From positions 1 through 36,675 of the IMG/VR virus record IMGVR_UViG_3300025122_000066: a stretch of DNA of 36,675 nucleotides, one strand, 5' to 3'. This document shows, in pieces, positions 1-9,300 of the stretch. The notes beneath the pieces were generated by a model. That model did not search any database, was not told the DNA's origin, and saw only the letters and a program-made list of their open reading frames with translations. Numbering within the stretch: position 1 is the stretch's first letter; the number at the start of each line of letters is the position of its first letter. Origin of the DNA: a virus. Position numbers and translations under genes: made by a program.

Positions 1-1
1 G

Positions 2-466
2 AATGCCGGCGCAAACTGGGACAGCGCGAACTACGGCAATGTTTTCCAGTGGTATGGCGACAGCGACAGCACCGTTGCGCAGACCGGTACATATCCCGGG
101 CTCGGTTTCTTCAAGGGGAGCATTTCCTCGAAGGGGAAGGTTAGGATGAGCACCGCCGCGGCTCTAGAGATACAGGGCGGCGACTACATGAACGTCGACA
201 CATGGTACTTCATGTCCTGGCGCGCCGAAGACACGGATACTTATGTCCTCCAGACCGTTGCAGTGGGCGACGACTGGGGGAACGCCGAGATCCTAAGCGG
301 CAGTTGCTCGGGCACCAAGGATGGGTTAACGCTTGGAATGGCCATGTACAACAGCGCTCCGAAGGACTTCGATGGATGGCGATGGGGTCCGATGGCTGCC
401 TTCGACGACGATATAGGCGAAGACGCGATGCAAGCCATCTTCGAGGCAACCGCCGGTGAGGAGTAA
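2..466 (+). CDS. C-terminal part of a LamG/concanavalin-like virion protein (5' truncated)
   Basis: The frame is open from base 2 to the TAA at 464-466, so this is the 3' end of a longer gene whose start lies upstream; the ATG at 146 is internal. The visible ~154 residues are rich in Trp, Gly and Asp and look all-beta. The end, with a Phe-Asp-Gly-Trp segment, a GPMAAFDDDIGEDAMQAIF stretch and a short final helix, resembles the close of LamG/concanavalin A-like jelly-roll domains (fdG...vfd..Ls.ee). Such domains occur in phage fibres and capsid decorations that bind glycans; that role here is inferred. Third codon positions are strongly G/C, unlike the AT-richer genes that follow, which may indicate separate acquisition. 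Fold assignment is by eye only. Confidence 0.55.
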   Translation, partial: NAGANWDSANYGNVFQWYGDSDSTVAQTGTYPGLGFFKGSISSKGKVRMSTAAALEIQGGDYMNVDTWYFMSWRAEDTDTYVLQTVAVGDDWGNAEILSGSCSGTKDGLTLGMAMYNSAPKDFDGWRWGPMAAFDDDIGEDAMQAIFEATAGEE

Positions 467-551
467 GTCGCGCCCCCGGGGGTATAAAAATTGGCTTTTA
501 TATGTTTATATCACTAATTACATTGATTAGTTATATTTTTGGGAGAAAACT

Positions 552-1574
552 ATGTCCTCATTGTTAGAACAAGCTATTGTTGATGCTGCGGCACTTAAAG
601 AAGCTGCGCTTAAAAACGCAGAATATTCCGTCTTGGAAAAATACTCATTAGAAGTAAAAGATGCCCTAGATACATTGCTTGAACAAGAGGCGCCTGATGT
701 GGGCTTTATAGATGAAGTTCCATTGGCACACGAAGATGAAGATATCGATGGTGTTGCGGATAATGAAATGATTGAAATCGATTTCGATGATCTGAAAGCA
801 CGACTTGATGCTGAGGAAGAAGAAGGAATCGAACCTGCTCCCGAAGAACTACTTAGCCCAGAAGAAACTGCACAGGATATTTTTGGTGATGAGAGCGCCT
901 TAGCTGCGGTCCCACCAGAAATGGAGGCACCCGCCGCGCCACCCGGCGCCCCACCGGAGATGCCCCTTGCCGAAGATATTGCCATTAGCGATGCATTAGT
1001 TGATGCACTAGTGGAAGAGCTCACTGTGGACGTCTCGCCCGAACTGGGCGGATGGTCACCGATGGCAGCTGCCGATACGCAGCCGCAGGTCGCGGAAAGG
1101 GCTGCTGAAGCAGCAGCCGCCGCGGCACAGTCAGAAGAGGTAACTGACGAACAAGAAAATCACCTCGAACTTTATGAAGCCAAGCTAACGGAACTGTCCG
1201 ATGATCTTGGCGCGATGCGATCTTTGCTTTTTGAAGCAAAGAAGCAATTAAATAATCTGATACTGGAGAATGCCAAACTCCTTTATCAAAACAAGGCATT
1301 GAATAGCGCCTCCTTGAATGAGCGACAGAAAGAGAAAATTGTCGAGGCTGTTCGTAACGCCAATACTGTAGAAGAAACCAAAGTGTTGTTCGAAACACTT
1401 CAAAGCGCAGTGGGTACCCGACGAGGGAACCGTTCTGAATCACTTCGCGAAGCTGTAAATCGACCTACTACCACTATGACTATGTTGCTAAGCTCTAGAA
1501 AAGATAGCGATACTTCCACTGTAGATCCGAATATGGATCGTATGTTACGTTTGGCAGGTTTAAAAAAACAATAA
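552..1574 (+). CDS. 22: prohead core scaffold protein (T4 gp22-like)
   Basis: A 340-residue, very acidic protein immediately upstream of the major capsid gene, as T4 gene 22 is. In T4, gp22 forms the internal scaffold on which gp23 assembles and is then degraded by the gp21 protease. Residues ~30-180 are Glu/Asp/Ala/Pro-rich and low complexity. Residues ~200-285 form a predicted coiled coil, and the segment around LLYQNKALNSASLNERQKEK (about residues 241-260) is the characteristic block of T4-type core proteins. The start ATG at 552 follows a GGGAGAAAA ribosome-binding site in an AT-rich leader. Numerous Leu/Ile-x-Glu tripeptides could serve as gp21-type cleavage sites, though the protease gene is not in the window. 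Confidence 0.9.
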   Translation: MSSLLEQAIVDAAALKEAALKNAEYSVLEKYSLEVKDALDTLLEQEAPDVGFIDEVPLAHEDEDIDGVADNEMIEIDFDDLKARLDAEEEEGIEPAPEELLSPEETAQDIFGDESALAAVPPEMEAPAAPPGAPPEMPLAEDIAISDALVDALVEELTVDVSPELGGWSPMAAADTQPQVAERAAEAAAAAAQSEEVTDEQENHLELYEAKLTELSDDLGAMRSLLFEAKKQLNNLILENAKLLYQNKALNSASLNERQKEKIVEAVRNANTVEETKVLFETLQSAVGTRRGNRSESLREAVNRPTTTMTMLLSSRKDSDTSTVDPNMDRMLRLAGLKKQ

Positions 1575-1600
1575 TTTTTTAAGGAGGTATATATAAAAAA
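1575..1600 (+). promoter_or_regulatory. capsid gene ribosome-binding site flanked by A/T inverted repeat
   Basis: AAGGAGGT (1581-1588) is a near-perfect Shine-Dalgarno sequence 11 bases before the capsid ATG. It is flanked by TTTTTTA (1575-1581) and TAAAAAA (1594-1600), a perfect 7-bp inverted repeat that would place most of the Shine-Dalgarno in the loop and end at the A of the start codon. The A/U stem would be weak, so the effect, if any, would be on accessibility or mRNA stability. Confidence 0.55.
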
Positions 1601-3432
1601 TGTCTATTGTACAAAAACTAACAGAAGGTATCATTAATCGTGACCTCTCAAGAGAGGGTGCTGCGCTCATTAATAAATGGGAGCAGACCGGACTACTTGA
1701 GGGACTCGACGGTGATCACCTTCGCAATGGCATGGCTTGTTTACTTGAAAATCAAGCCAAAGAGCTTCTTCGTGAGTCTTCCAGCATGGCTGCTGGCGAC
1801 GTCGAAGGCTTTGCTGCTGTTGCATTTCCCCTGGTTCGCCGAGTATTCGGCAACCTAATCGCTAACGATCTTGTTAGCGTTCAGCCTATGAGTTTGCCCT
1901 CTGGTCTGATCTTTTTCCTAGATTTCACGGTAAGTACGCAGTCTGCGGATCGCAATATTACCGAGTCCCGTCTGGGCTACAACCTCTCTGCATCGTTCTT
2001 CGGTGGCAATGTTGTTGGTAGTCAGATCACCGGTGGTGTCGATCTTTCGTCTCAGCTGGGTCGCGCCGGCGGTCCGTATAACCTAAATACAGGTTATGCA
2101 TCCCCGACTGGCTCACTAGCTTCTAGCTCTTGGAGCCCTTTGCTGATGCCTTCGGCATCTCGCGGCACCGCTATTTTCGGTTACGATCTGGGGCTCGACG
2201 CCGCTGTTGAGTTTGACGCGGATTTCACATCCGGCTCTACCCACGTAGGGGTCTTCAGCGTACTGCTTTCTGGTCTTGATCAGGTTAATTTGGACACCCC
2301 CGCGTCGTTCAATATTTCCTCTTCACAGGGAAATAGTATTCTTGGGGCAACTGCTAACGGCTCCCTCGCCGGCGCCGCCGGCGAAGCCGCCGCGCGTCTT
2401 ATTCGTCGTCATACCAAAATTTCTGGTTCTGGCGCCAAGACACGCTTACAGCTTGTTTTCGTGAGTACCGGTAGTAACGGTGCACTCTCGGGCGTAGGCT
2501 CTAATGGCGTGACCGCTGCGCAGTGGTCGAGTCTCGTTATTGGTGGTCTTACGTCTAGTGTTAACACGATTACGTGGGCTCAAACTGACGACTTTGCCAA
2601 CGGACCTGGACCCGATCGTATCGGTTCCGTCCGAGGTCAAGAGGTCTGGGGTCTTGAGGGTGCAACAAACATCCCCGAGATCGACATCAAGATTGATTCC
2701 GTGGCGATTACCGCTGTGACTAAGAAGCTCAAGGCTAAGTGGACCCCCGAGTTGGGACAGGATCTCAACGCGTACCACAACCTTGATGCCGAGGTCGAGC
2801 TAACTCAGATTCTGTCTGAGCAGATCGCACTTGAAATCGATCGTGAGATCCTTGCTGATCTTGTGAACGGTCAGACGGCTGCTACTCGTTACTGGTCGCG
2901 TGCTCCAGGTAAGTTCCTGGATCGTGTTACTGGTGTCGAAGTTGGTGCTTCTACGGTTGCTCCCGACTTCACTGGTAACATCAGTGAGTGGTATGAGAGC
3001 CTCATTGAGACAATCAATGATGTTTCTGCCCAGATCCACCGCAAGACTCTACGGGGTGGTGCCAACTTCATTGTCTGCGGACCTGAAGTTGCCAACATTC
3101 TTGAGTTTACCGCCGGTTTCCGTGCTAATGTTGCGGTCGATAGCGATCGCGGCGATGCCGGTACCGTTAAGGTGGGTTCGCTCTCTAAGAAGTTTGATAT
3201 CTATGTTGATCCTTACTTCTTACGGAACGTTGTTCTGGTCGGACGTAAGGGAGGCAGCTTCCTTGAGTCCGGGTACGTCTATGCGCCTTATGTGCCGCTA
3301 CAGACTACCCCCACTATCTTTGGACCCGAAGACTTCGTGCCCCGCAAGGGCGTGATGACTCGCTATGCCAAGAAGATGGTGCGTCCTGACTTGTATGGCT
3401 TGGTTGTTATCTCTGATATGACTGTTGGCTAA
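1600..3432 (+). CDS. 23: major capsid protein (T4 gp23 family)
   Basis: A 610-residue HK97-fold major capsid protein of the T4 gp23 family; T4 gp23 is 521 residues. Diagnostic blocks are SVQPMSLPSGLIFFLDF near residue 92-108 (T4: GVQPM.SPTGQVFALR) and the region around KLKAKWTPELGQDLNAYHNL with the following helix ending IALEIDREILADL. The extra length lies mainly between these blocks (~residues 115-320), probably surface insertions. T4 gp23 loses an N-terminal propeptide at a Leu/Ile-x-Glu site; Leu57-Arg58-Glu59 is the best candidate here (inference). The codons favour a small subset, consistent with high expression. It has an excellent ribosome-binding site and its own terminator, so capsid transcript output is probably insulated from the neck genes. 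Confidence 0.97.
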   Translation: MSIVQKLTEGIINRDLSREGAALINKWEQTGLLEGLDGDHLRNGMACLLENQAKELLRESSSMAAGDVEGFAAVAFPLVRRVFGNLIANDLVSVQPMSLPSGLIFFLDFTVSTQSADRNITESRLGYNLSASFFGGNVVGSQITGGVDLSSQLGRAGGPYNLNTGYASPTGSLASSSWSPLLMPSASRGTAIFGYDLGLDAAVEFDADFTSGSTHVGVFSVLLSGLDQVNLDTPASFNISSSQGNSILGATANGSLAGAAGEAAARLIRRHTKISGSGAKTRLQLVFVSTGSNGALSGVGSNGVTAAQWSSLVIGGLTSSVNTITWAQTDDFANGPGPDRIGSVRGQEVWGLEGATNIPEIDIKIDSVAITAVTKKLKAKWTPELGQDLNAYHNLDAEVELTQILSEQIALEIDREILADLVNGQTAATRYWSRAPGKFLDRVTGVEVGASTVAPDFTGNISEWYESLIETINDVSAQIHRKTLRGGANFIVCGPEVANILEFTAGFRANVAVDSDRGDAGTVKVGSLSKKFDIYVDPYFLRNVVLVGRKGGSFLESGYVYAPYVPLQTTPTIFGPEDFVPRKGVMTRYAKKMVRPDLYGLVVISDMTVG

Positions 3433-3457
3433 TACACGTTAGCGAGTAAATAATATG

Positions 3458-3487
3458 AAAGCCCTGGCTCGTTAGAGCCGGGGCTTT
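3458..3487 (+). terminator. intrinsic terminator after the capsid gene
   Basis: AAAGCCCTGGCTC (3458-3470), loop GTTA, and GAGCCGGGGCTTT (3475-3487) form a 13-bp stem with one T-G wobble. The run CTTTCTATTTAT follows. It lies 26 bases after the capsid stop codon and is the strongest terminator hairpin in the window. Confidence 0.9.
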
Positions 3488-3494
3488 CTATTTA
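3488..3494 (+). promoter_or_regulatory. CTATTTA motif, candidate late promoter element (copy 1)
   Basis: CTATTTA starts on the base after the capsid terminator and lies 35 bases before the neck gene. The same heptamer recurs in the leaders of the sheath and tube genes (6256-6262, 9546-9552). T4 late promoters consist of a single -10-like TATAAATA box without a -35, so a one-box late promoter would be a natural reading. This is a pattern observation only. Confidence 0.3.
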
Positions 3495-3529
3495 TAACAG
3501 CAATCACTACTTAAATCAGAGGGCAAAAC

Positions 3530-4798
3530 ATGGCGGTTCCAAAGCTTAATCCAAAATCTACAACGAATACAAATGTTTTGCCCGTTACCGGAGCTTCAGG
3601 AGACGTCGCTGCAACGCTACCCTTTGGAGTTTATCAATATTCTGCAGATTTTCTAGCCGGCGCTTCCGACCAAGTAGCCTATACATATAAAAAGCTCGGC
3701 GGAGATGTATTAGATATTGAGCTGACGGCGGGAAATGTTTATGCTTCCTATGAAGAGGCGGTGTTAGAATATTCTTATATTGTTAACATACATCAAACTA
3801 AAAATTCCCTCGGTAGCTTTTTGGGGCACTCGACTGCCTCTTTTGATCAAGATGGTCAAATTAAAAGTGGAGACAAACTATCTGGATCCAATATCGAACT
3901 AAGGTACCCCAAGTACGATTATGGTCACATGCGTCGGGTTTCGGACCAGCTAAGTACCGAAGCCAATATTGGAGGAACGGAACCAATTTACTCCGCGTCC
4001 TTCGATATGATCTCGGGACAACAGGATTATGATCTCCAGCAAATCATCGTTGCCTCGGCTACGACGGACGCGACTAAAGAATATTTTGGACGCGTTGGAA
4101 ATAAACGAATTATAATCAGGCGTGTGTTTTATAAAACGCCTCAAGCTATGTGGCGTTTTTATGGCTACTACGGGGGCTTTTCTGTGGTTGGTAATCTCCG
4201 AACCTATGGACAGTATGCTGATGATTCGACTTTCGATATAGTCCCCACGTGGCAAAACAAACTACAGTCCATGGCTTACGAAGACGCGCTAAATGTTCGC
4301 GTGTCTCACTGGTCCTATGAAATTAAAGATAATCGAATACGAATTTTTCCAATTCCCGTGGATGGAGTCAGTCCAAATAAGTTTTGGTTTCAGTTCAGTA
4401 TCGAGCAAGATCCATGGGAGGCAACCGGCTCCGCTGGGGTGGCGAGTGTTTTAGGCGTTAATAATATGAATACAATGCCATTTCAGAACGTCTCATATGG
4501 AAGCATAAATTCTATCGGCAAGCAGTGGATCCGTCGCTTTGCGCTAGCTTTATCGAAAGAAATGCTTGGACAAATTAGGGGAAAATTTGCGGTGATACCG
4601 ATTCCAGGAGAAAGTGTAACTTTAAATGCAGCCGACCTATTGTCGCAAGCCAAAGCGGAACAAGATGGTCTAAGAGAGGAATTGAAGGCGACCTTTGATG
4701 AACTTACTTACACGAGCGTAGCCTCTAAGGATACAGAGATGGGCGAGAACACGAAGGCGCTTTTCGGGAAGGTTCCCGTTGGCATCTTGGTAGGGTAA
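3530..4798 (+). CDS. 13: neck protein (T4 gp13-like)
   Basis: A 422-residue protein, longer than T4 gp13 (309). The C-terminal ~110 residues carry the recognisable features: GKQWIRRFALALSKEMLGQI, then a Lys/Gly-rich strand with PIPGESVTLN, a charged helix, LTYTS, and a terminus ending in hydrophobic VGILVG, all typical of marine T4-type gp13. In T4, gp13 with gp14 forms the neck collar that seals the filled head and accepts the tail. The gene follows the capsid terminator and precedes gp14- and gp15-like genes, matching the T4 13-14-15 order. The N-terminal half is not obviously like T4 gp13. Assignment rests on the C-terminal pattern plus gene order. Confidence 0.7.
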   Translation: MAVPKLNPKSTTNTNVLPVTGASGDVAATLPFGVYQYSADFLAGASDQVAYTYKKLGGDVLDIELTAGNVYASYEEAVLEYSYIVNIHQTKNSLGSFLGHSTASFDQDGQIKSGDKLSGSNIELRYPKYDYGHMRRVSDQLSTEANIGGTEPIYSASFDMISGQQDYDLQQIIVASATTDATKEYFGRVGNKRIIIRRVFYKTPQAMWRFYGYYGGFSVVGNLRTYGQYADDSTFDIVPTWQNKLQSMAYEDALNVRVSHWSYEIKDNRIRIFPIPVDGVSPNKFWFQFSIEQDPWEATGSAGVASVLGVNNMNTMPFQNVSYGSINSIGKQWIRRFALALSKEMLGQIRGKFAVIPIPGESVTLNAADLLSQAKAEQDGLREELKATFDELTYTSVASKDTEMGENTKALFGKVPVGILVG

Positions 4799-4803
4799 GG
4801 TAA

Positions 4804-5298
4804 GTGGGTGACCCAGACGACAGATGGAAGCAACCCGAGGCTCCCCCTCCTCCCATGTTTTTTGGGGAGAAGGAGCGTAATCTGGTCAAGCAAGTTAATG
4901 ATGAGCTAGCTGAGCGAGTTGTTGGTCAGACAGTCTTGTATTACCCTATCGATATTAAGCGCACCAATTTTCATCCACTTTACGGCGAGAGTATTAATAA
5001 AACATTTTTACCACCCGTACGTGTCTATGCGTATGTCGTTGTAGAAAATGAGCAAACTAATGATAAATACTCTTACGAGTACCAGAGCAGATTGACAGTA
5101 AATTTTCATCGAAAAAGATTAACCGCTGATCAAAATTTATTTGTGCGCGCCGGAGATTTTGTTTTGTATGGCGATAAGTACTATGAGATAATGCGCACCT
5201 ATAACGATACACGATATTACTTTGGACAAGTGGAACACAAGTTCCAAGTAAGTGCTGATTGTAGAAGAGCCAGAAGAGGACTATTCGATGCCACGTAG
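4804..5298 (+). CDS. 14: head-completion neck protein (T4 gp14-like)
   Basis: A 164-residue protein with a GTG start five bases after the preceding stop codon. T4 gp14 is 256 residues. The central order of elements matches gp14: a VLYYPIDI strand, a YGESINKTF segment, a VRVYAYVV strand, then LTVNFHRKRL, an RAGDFVLYGDKYYEI strand pair and a tyrosine-rich YYFGQVEHKF segment. T4 gp14 shows CYYVPREYV, FGEDLKNKF, VTLSINPNLF, EGDLIYFP and YQLGQ in the same order. gp14 forms the head-proximal collar ring with gp13. Similarity is at pattern level, so the call depends partly on position between gp13- and gp15-like genes. Confidence 0.65.
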   Translation: MGDPDDRWKQPEAPPPPMFFGEKERNLVKQVNDELAERVVGQTVLYYPIDIKRTNFHPLYGESINKTFLPPVRVYAYVVVENEQTNDKYSYEYQSRLTVNFHRKRLTADQNLFVRAGDFVLYGDKYYEIMRTYNDTRYYFGQVEHKFQVSADCRRARRGLFDAT

Positions 5299-6232
5299 CC
5301 AATCTATTCAAACTCAAGAGGAAATTGAAAACCCCAAAAAGAATACTTGGACAGGGGTGAAAGACACTTCTATATTACAAGAAATAGAGTTTATGCCGTC
5401 CACTTTAGAGACCATAGATTATGCGGTTTACGATTACATAAATGATAGGTTAAATTTGGCGACGACTTCGAACAAAGGTTTCAAGGAGGTGCCTATTATT
5501 TGGGCTTCCAACGAGCGCTCCTATCAACTTAAGGCATACAAGGACCTACGAGACGCCGAAGAGACTTTAATTTATCCCTTGATTACTTTGGAGAGGAAGG
5601 GTGTTACTAAAGACCTTGCTACGCGCGTCATTCCTTATGCAAACCTCTATCCGCCGGACGACCCGCGCGGCGGTACTGTAACTATAGCCCGTCGTATTAA
5701 TCAAAAAAAGACAGCAGAATTTCAGAATAATGTTTCTCGAAGAAAATTTGTTGACGGTCGTATCGCCGGTCTGGGCTTTGGGCAAAATACTTTTCCTGGA
5801 ATAGTGGGTTTGAAGCCGGTATATGAAACTATTACCATTCCATTACCAGTTTGGGTAAGCGTTCAATATGAAATTAGTTTACGTACAGACTATCAACAAC
5901 AAATGAATGATCTGATCACTCCTCTTTTGCGACAAGGAGGGTTGAATAGTATGCCCAAGCGCTTAGAGCGCGATGGACACAAGTTTGAGGCATTTGTGCG
6001 TGGCAATTTTGGGAACAATTCCAACTCTGGCGGTCTAGAGATGAATCCCCGTGTTTTTGAAACCATTATTCAACTTGAAGTCTTGGGCTATTTGATAGGA
6101 GACGGACCCAATGCTGACCGCCCCAAGGTTGTTATTCGTGAAAATGCCGTTGACGTACAAATTCCTCGCGAACGCGTGATAACGGGGGATATAAATGAAT
6201 ATCTGGGCGCCCGCGGCTTTTATAGAGATTAG
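5288..6232 (+). CDS. 15: tail sheath stabiliser / tail completion protein (T4 gp15-like)
   Basis: A 314-residue protein starting at ATG 5288, which has AGAGGA seven bases upstream; the open frame extends to a GTG at 5252 but that lacks comparable support. It overlaps the gp14-like gene by 11 bases. It shares with T4 gp15 (272 residues) the VPIIWASNERSYQLKA block (T4 VPITYASKEHFMMKL), a hydrophobic strand with LITLERKGV, and PVYETITIPLPVWVSVQYEI followed by a helix ending LITPLLRQ (T4 PIKMIYELSIFTRYEDDM...). gp15 caps the tail tube and sheath and docks the tail to the neck. Confidence 0.75.
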   Translation: MPRSQSIQTQEEIENPKKNTWTGVKDTSILQEIEFMPSTLETIDYAVYDYINDRLNLATTSNKGFKEVPIIWASNERSYQLKAYKDLRDAEETLIYPLITLERKGVTKDLATRVIPYANLYPPDDPRGGTVTIARRINQKKTAEFQNNVSRRKFVDGRIAGLGFGQNTFPGIVGLKPVYETITIPLPVWVSVQYEISLRTDYQQQMNDLITPLLRQGGLNSMPKRLERDGHKFEAFVRGNFGNNSNSGGLEMNPRVFETIIQLEVLGYLIGDGPNADRPKVVIRENAVDVQIPRERVITGDINEYLGARGFYRD

Positions 6233-6255
6233 AAGGACTTTGGAATTATTATCTA

Positions 6256-6262
6256 CTATTTA
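6256..6262 (+). promoter_or_regulatory. CTATTTA motif, candidate late promoter element (copy 2)
   Basis: The second copy of the heptamer found before the neck gene, here in the 90-base AT-rich gap between the gp15-like and sheath genes, 60 bases before the sheath ATG. The gap also contains a weak CTATT/AATAG inverted repeat and no convincing terminator. Confidence 0.28.
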
Positions 6263-6322
6263 CTATTGAAAAGTAATAGAAAAATTAGCCAATTTTTTAA
6301 TTAATCGAGGAGAAGCCCAAGA

Positions 6323-9300
6323 ATGTCTGTAGATAGATTTAGATTTGTTTCGCCAGGGGTATTTATAAATGAGATTGATCAATCTGGTATACCCTCCGAA
6401 ACCTCAATAGCTACTGGTCCCGCCATCATTGGTCGGACCCAACGAGGACCCGCATTAGTACCCACTCAAATAGGTTCTTTTGACAACTTCGTTCAAACAT
6501 TTGGAAACCCCATTCCTGGCGGAAAAGGGGGTGACGTTTGGATCGACGGGAACTACGCTGCTCCCACCTATGCAGCATACGCAGCACAGGCTTACTTAGC
6601 TAATAACGGACCGATTACGGTCGTGCGCCTTTTGGGCGATCAAAGCCCCAAGAATGACGGCAGTCTAGCTGGCATGGCGGGCTGGACAACGCCCGATACC
6701 ACCACCCAAGGAGACGTTTCAACGAGCGATGGTCGAGGCGTTTACGGTCTTTGGATTTTCAGTTCTGGTTCACAGGACCAGGGACCGGGACCCCTCGACC
6801 CGGTGACCGGCGGCACACCGTCCGACCAATATTCGGATGGAGTGAACACCGCCCACATCTCAGGTACTCTCGCTGCTAAATTTTATGTAAACCTTAACGC
6901 TCGTATAGAGCTTTCTGGTTCTCCTCTGTCATTTTCTGGTTCAGCTACGAGGGCAGCCATCGTGCCCCTCGGAAGCAACGGAATGCAGTCGAATGCTATT
7001 TTCTTGCAGACCGTAACCAATGCCGGCGTTCAGGAGTTCAAGATTGTGGTGACCAGCGGCAGCGCCGAGCATCTTTCGACAACCTTTAATTTTAATCCTA
7101 CGAGCGCTCGATACATTCGTAAAGTACTTAACACCAATCCGCAGCTCACTAATTCTAATATTACCCCCGCGGCTAATTTAGAACCTTATTGGTTGGGAGA
7201 AACTTTTGATAGAAATATCAAGGATCAGTTCCCGCACTATGCTAGTGCCGATAACGTTCGTTTCGGAGTGATACTGGGCATGGGCTCGGGTAGTAGTTAT
7301 CCAGGGGGTTATTTTAAAACCGGTTACCAGCTTCCACAGACTCCACCAATTATTGGACAGGATCTTAATGCCGCCGGTACCACCTTCAATGTAAACAATA
7401 CGACACAAGAGCTTTTTACTATTATTGCTCGTGATGATGCAGAGTGGATCCAAAAAAATATTAAGATTTCTATTATTGATGTAAAGGCGTCACCCAATCC
7501 CGAGTTTGAGCCGTATGGTACCTTTGGAATTCAAGTGAGAGACCTAGCGGACTCCGACAACACGCCTATTATTCGAGAACAGTTTAATAATTTGACCCTT
7601 AACAGCGATTCGCCCAACTATGTTGCTCGGCGCATTGGTAACACCAGTTATACCTGGGACTCTACTAATAAGAAGTATAGGCAAGAAGGAGAATATCCCA
7701 ATCGGTCTAAGTTTATTCGTATGTCAATGGCGACGGGTCAAGAGGGACTGGATAGCGCTCTCTTGCCATTTGGTTTCAAGGGAGTTCCGAAATGGACTGG
7801 CTTCAATTTTGCTTCCGGCTCCGCTTTGGGTCAAGGCAATGGCGCGCCAACGCGTACGTTGGATCTCAACAATACCGGTTCTTCCCTGGTTAGTGCAAAG
7901 TTTGCAGCCTTAAGTGGGGCTATCTTCATGAACCCGGTGGTTTCTAATGTAACTAACGGACTTGATGCTATTAGGACCGTGTGGAAGGCAGGCGGGCTCA
8001 ACGCCACGGGCGAGCCGGTCCAAGCTGCTCCTATTACTGCGAGCTTTCAATATCCTATCTTGCCTCAGCGATTCTCCTCATCGGATGGCGGCTTGGTCGA
8101 TAATACCAACGCCTACTGGGGTCTCACTACCACCAAGTCGAGAACAAGTACTGTTTTTGATCCCACTGTGAGAGAGTATTTGCGAATGGTTCCGGTGACT
8201 GGATTCAATCGTACTGATCCGACTGCTAATTCGTTTCAAGAGAGAGGACCCGGATTTACACTAGACGATCTATGTTTTGACCTTAAGGCGGGGGGCGCCT
8301 ATCACAGCGGCTCTGCGTTTGGACCCGCGGGTTTTGCAGCTTATATGCAAACTCCTTGGAGTACAGTGACTAACGCCAGCGGCGCTACTGATTCCGCGCA
8401 AGCGTGGGGCTCACGTGCTGATGGCACCTCTATGACGGCAGTAAGTGCCTCCTATCAAGAAGTACTTAATAAGGGTTACGATCGTTTTACGGTTCCACTC
8501 TTCGGCGGTTTCGATGGTGTGGAAATTACGGAGAAAGATCCTTTTAATAACACGCGCGCCCTTGGGGGCGAAGCACCGTCGACGGCTCCCACTGAGGAAG
8601 CTAATGCGATGGTGTACACTGTGAAGAAGGCGATCGATACAGTTGCCGATCCCGAATTGGTGGATATTAACCTGGGAATAGTACCGGGCATCACTCCTCG
8701 CATCATTACAGGACACCTTTTAGAGGTTTGTCAGGACCGCGCGGATGCTCTCGCGATTATTGATCTCGAAGGTGGCTACGTTCCTGTTGCTAATAACACC
8801 GATTCGTTTGCTGACCGCGCAGGAAATGTCGATGATACGGTGACAAACATCAAACAGCGTGCCCTTAACAACAGCTATGGCGCCGCTTACTATCCGTGGG
8901 TTATGTCTAGCGATACGCTGAGTGGTATTCGAGTATGGATGCCTCCGTCTGTTGTAGCTTTAGGTACCTACGGCTCATCGGCTGCAGTGAGTGAGCTTTG
9001 GTTTGCACCCGCGGGCTTCAACCGCGGGGGTCTGAGTCAGGGTTCCGCAGGAATTCCTGTCTTGGGTATTGTTGACAAGCTCACAAGCAAGCAGAGAGAT
9101 AAATTATACGAAGTAAACATTAATCCGATTGCAACATTCCCCGCTGAGGGTATAGTGATCTTCGGTCAGAAGACACTTCAAGCTACACGCAGTGCCCTCG
9201 ATCGTGTCAATGTGCGGCGTCTGATGATCTTTTTGAAGAAGCAAATTTCTAGAATCGCAAGAAACATCCTGTTTGATCCGAATGTTCAGGTCACTTGGGA

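Noticed and set aside
471-481. CCCCCGGGGG palindrome as terminator
   Set aside because: Palindrome without a loop would leave too few pairs; no T run follows directly, although TATAAAAA comes after it.
527-1024. 165-codon minus-strand frame rich in Ser and Ala
   Set aside because: It is the antisense of the Glu/Asp-rich scaffold gene; the low-complexity composition explains its length and no ribosome-binding site is present.
5252-5287. GTG at 5252 as start of the gp15-like gene
   Set aside because: ATG 5288 has a better-placed AGAGGA site and reduces overlap with the preceding gene to 11 bases.
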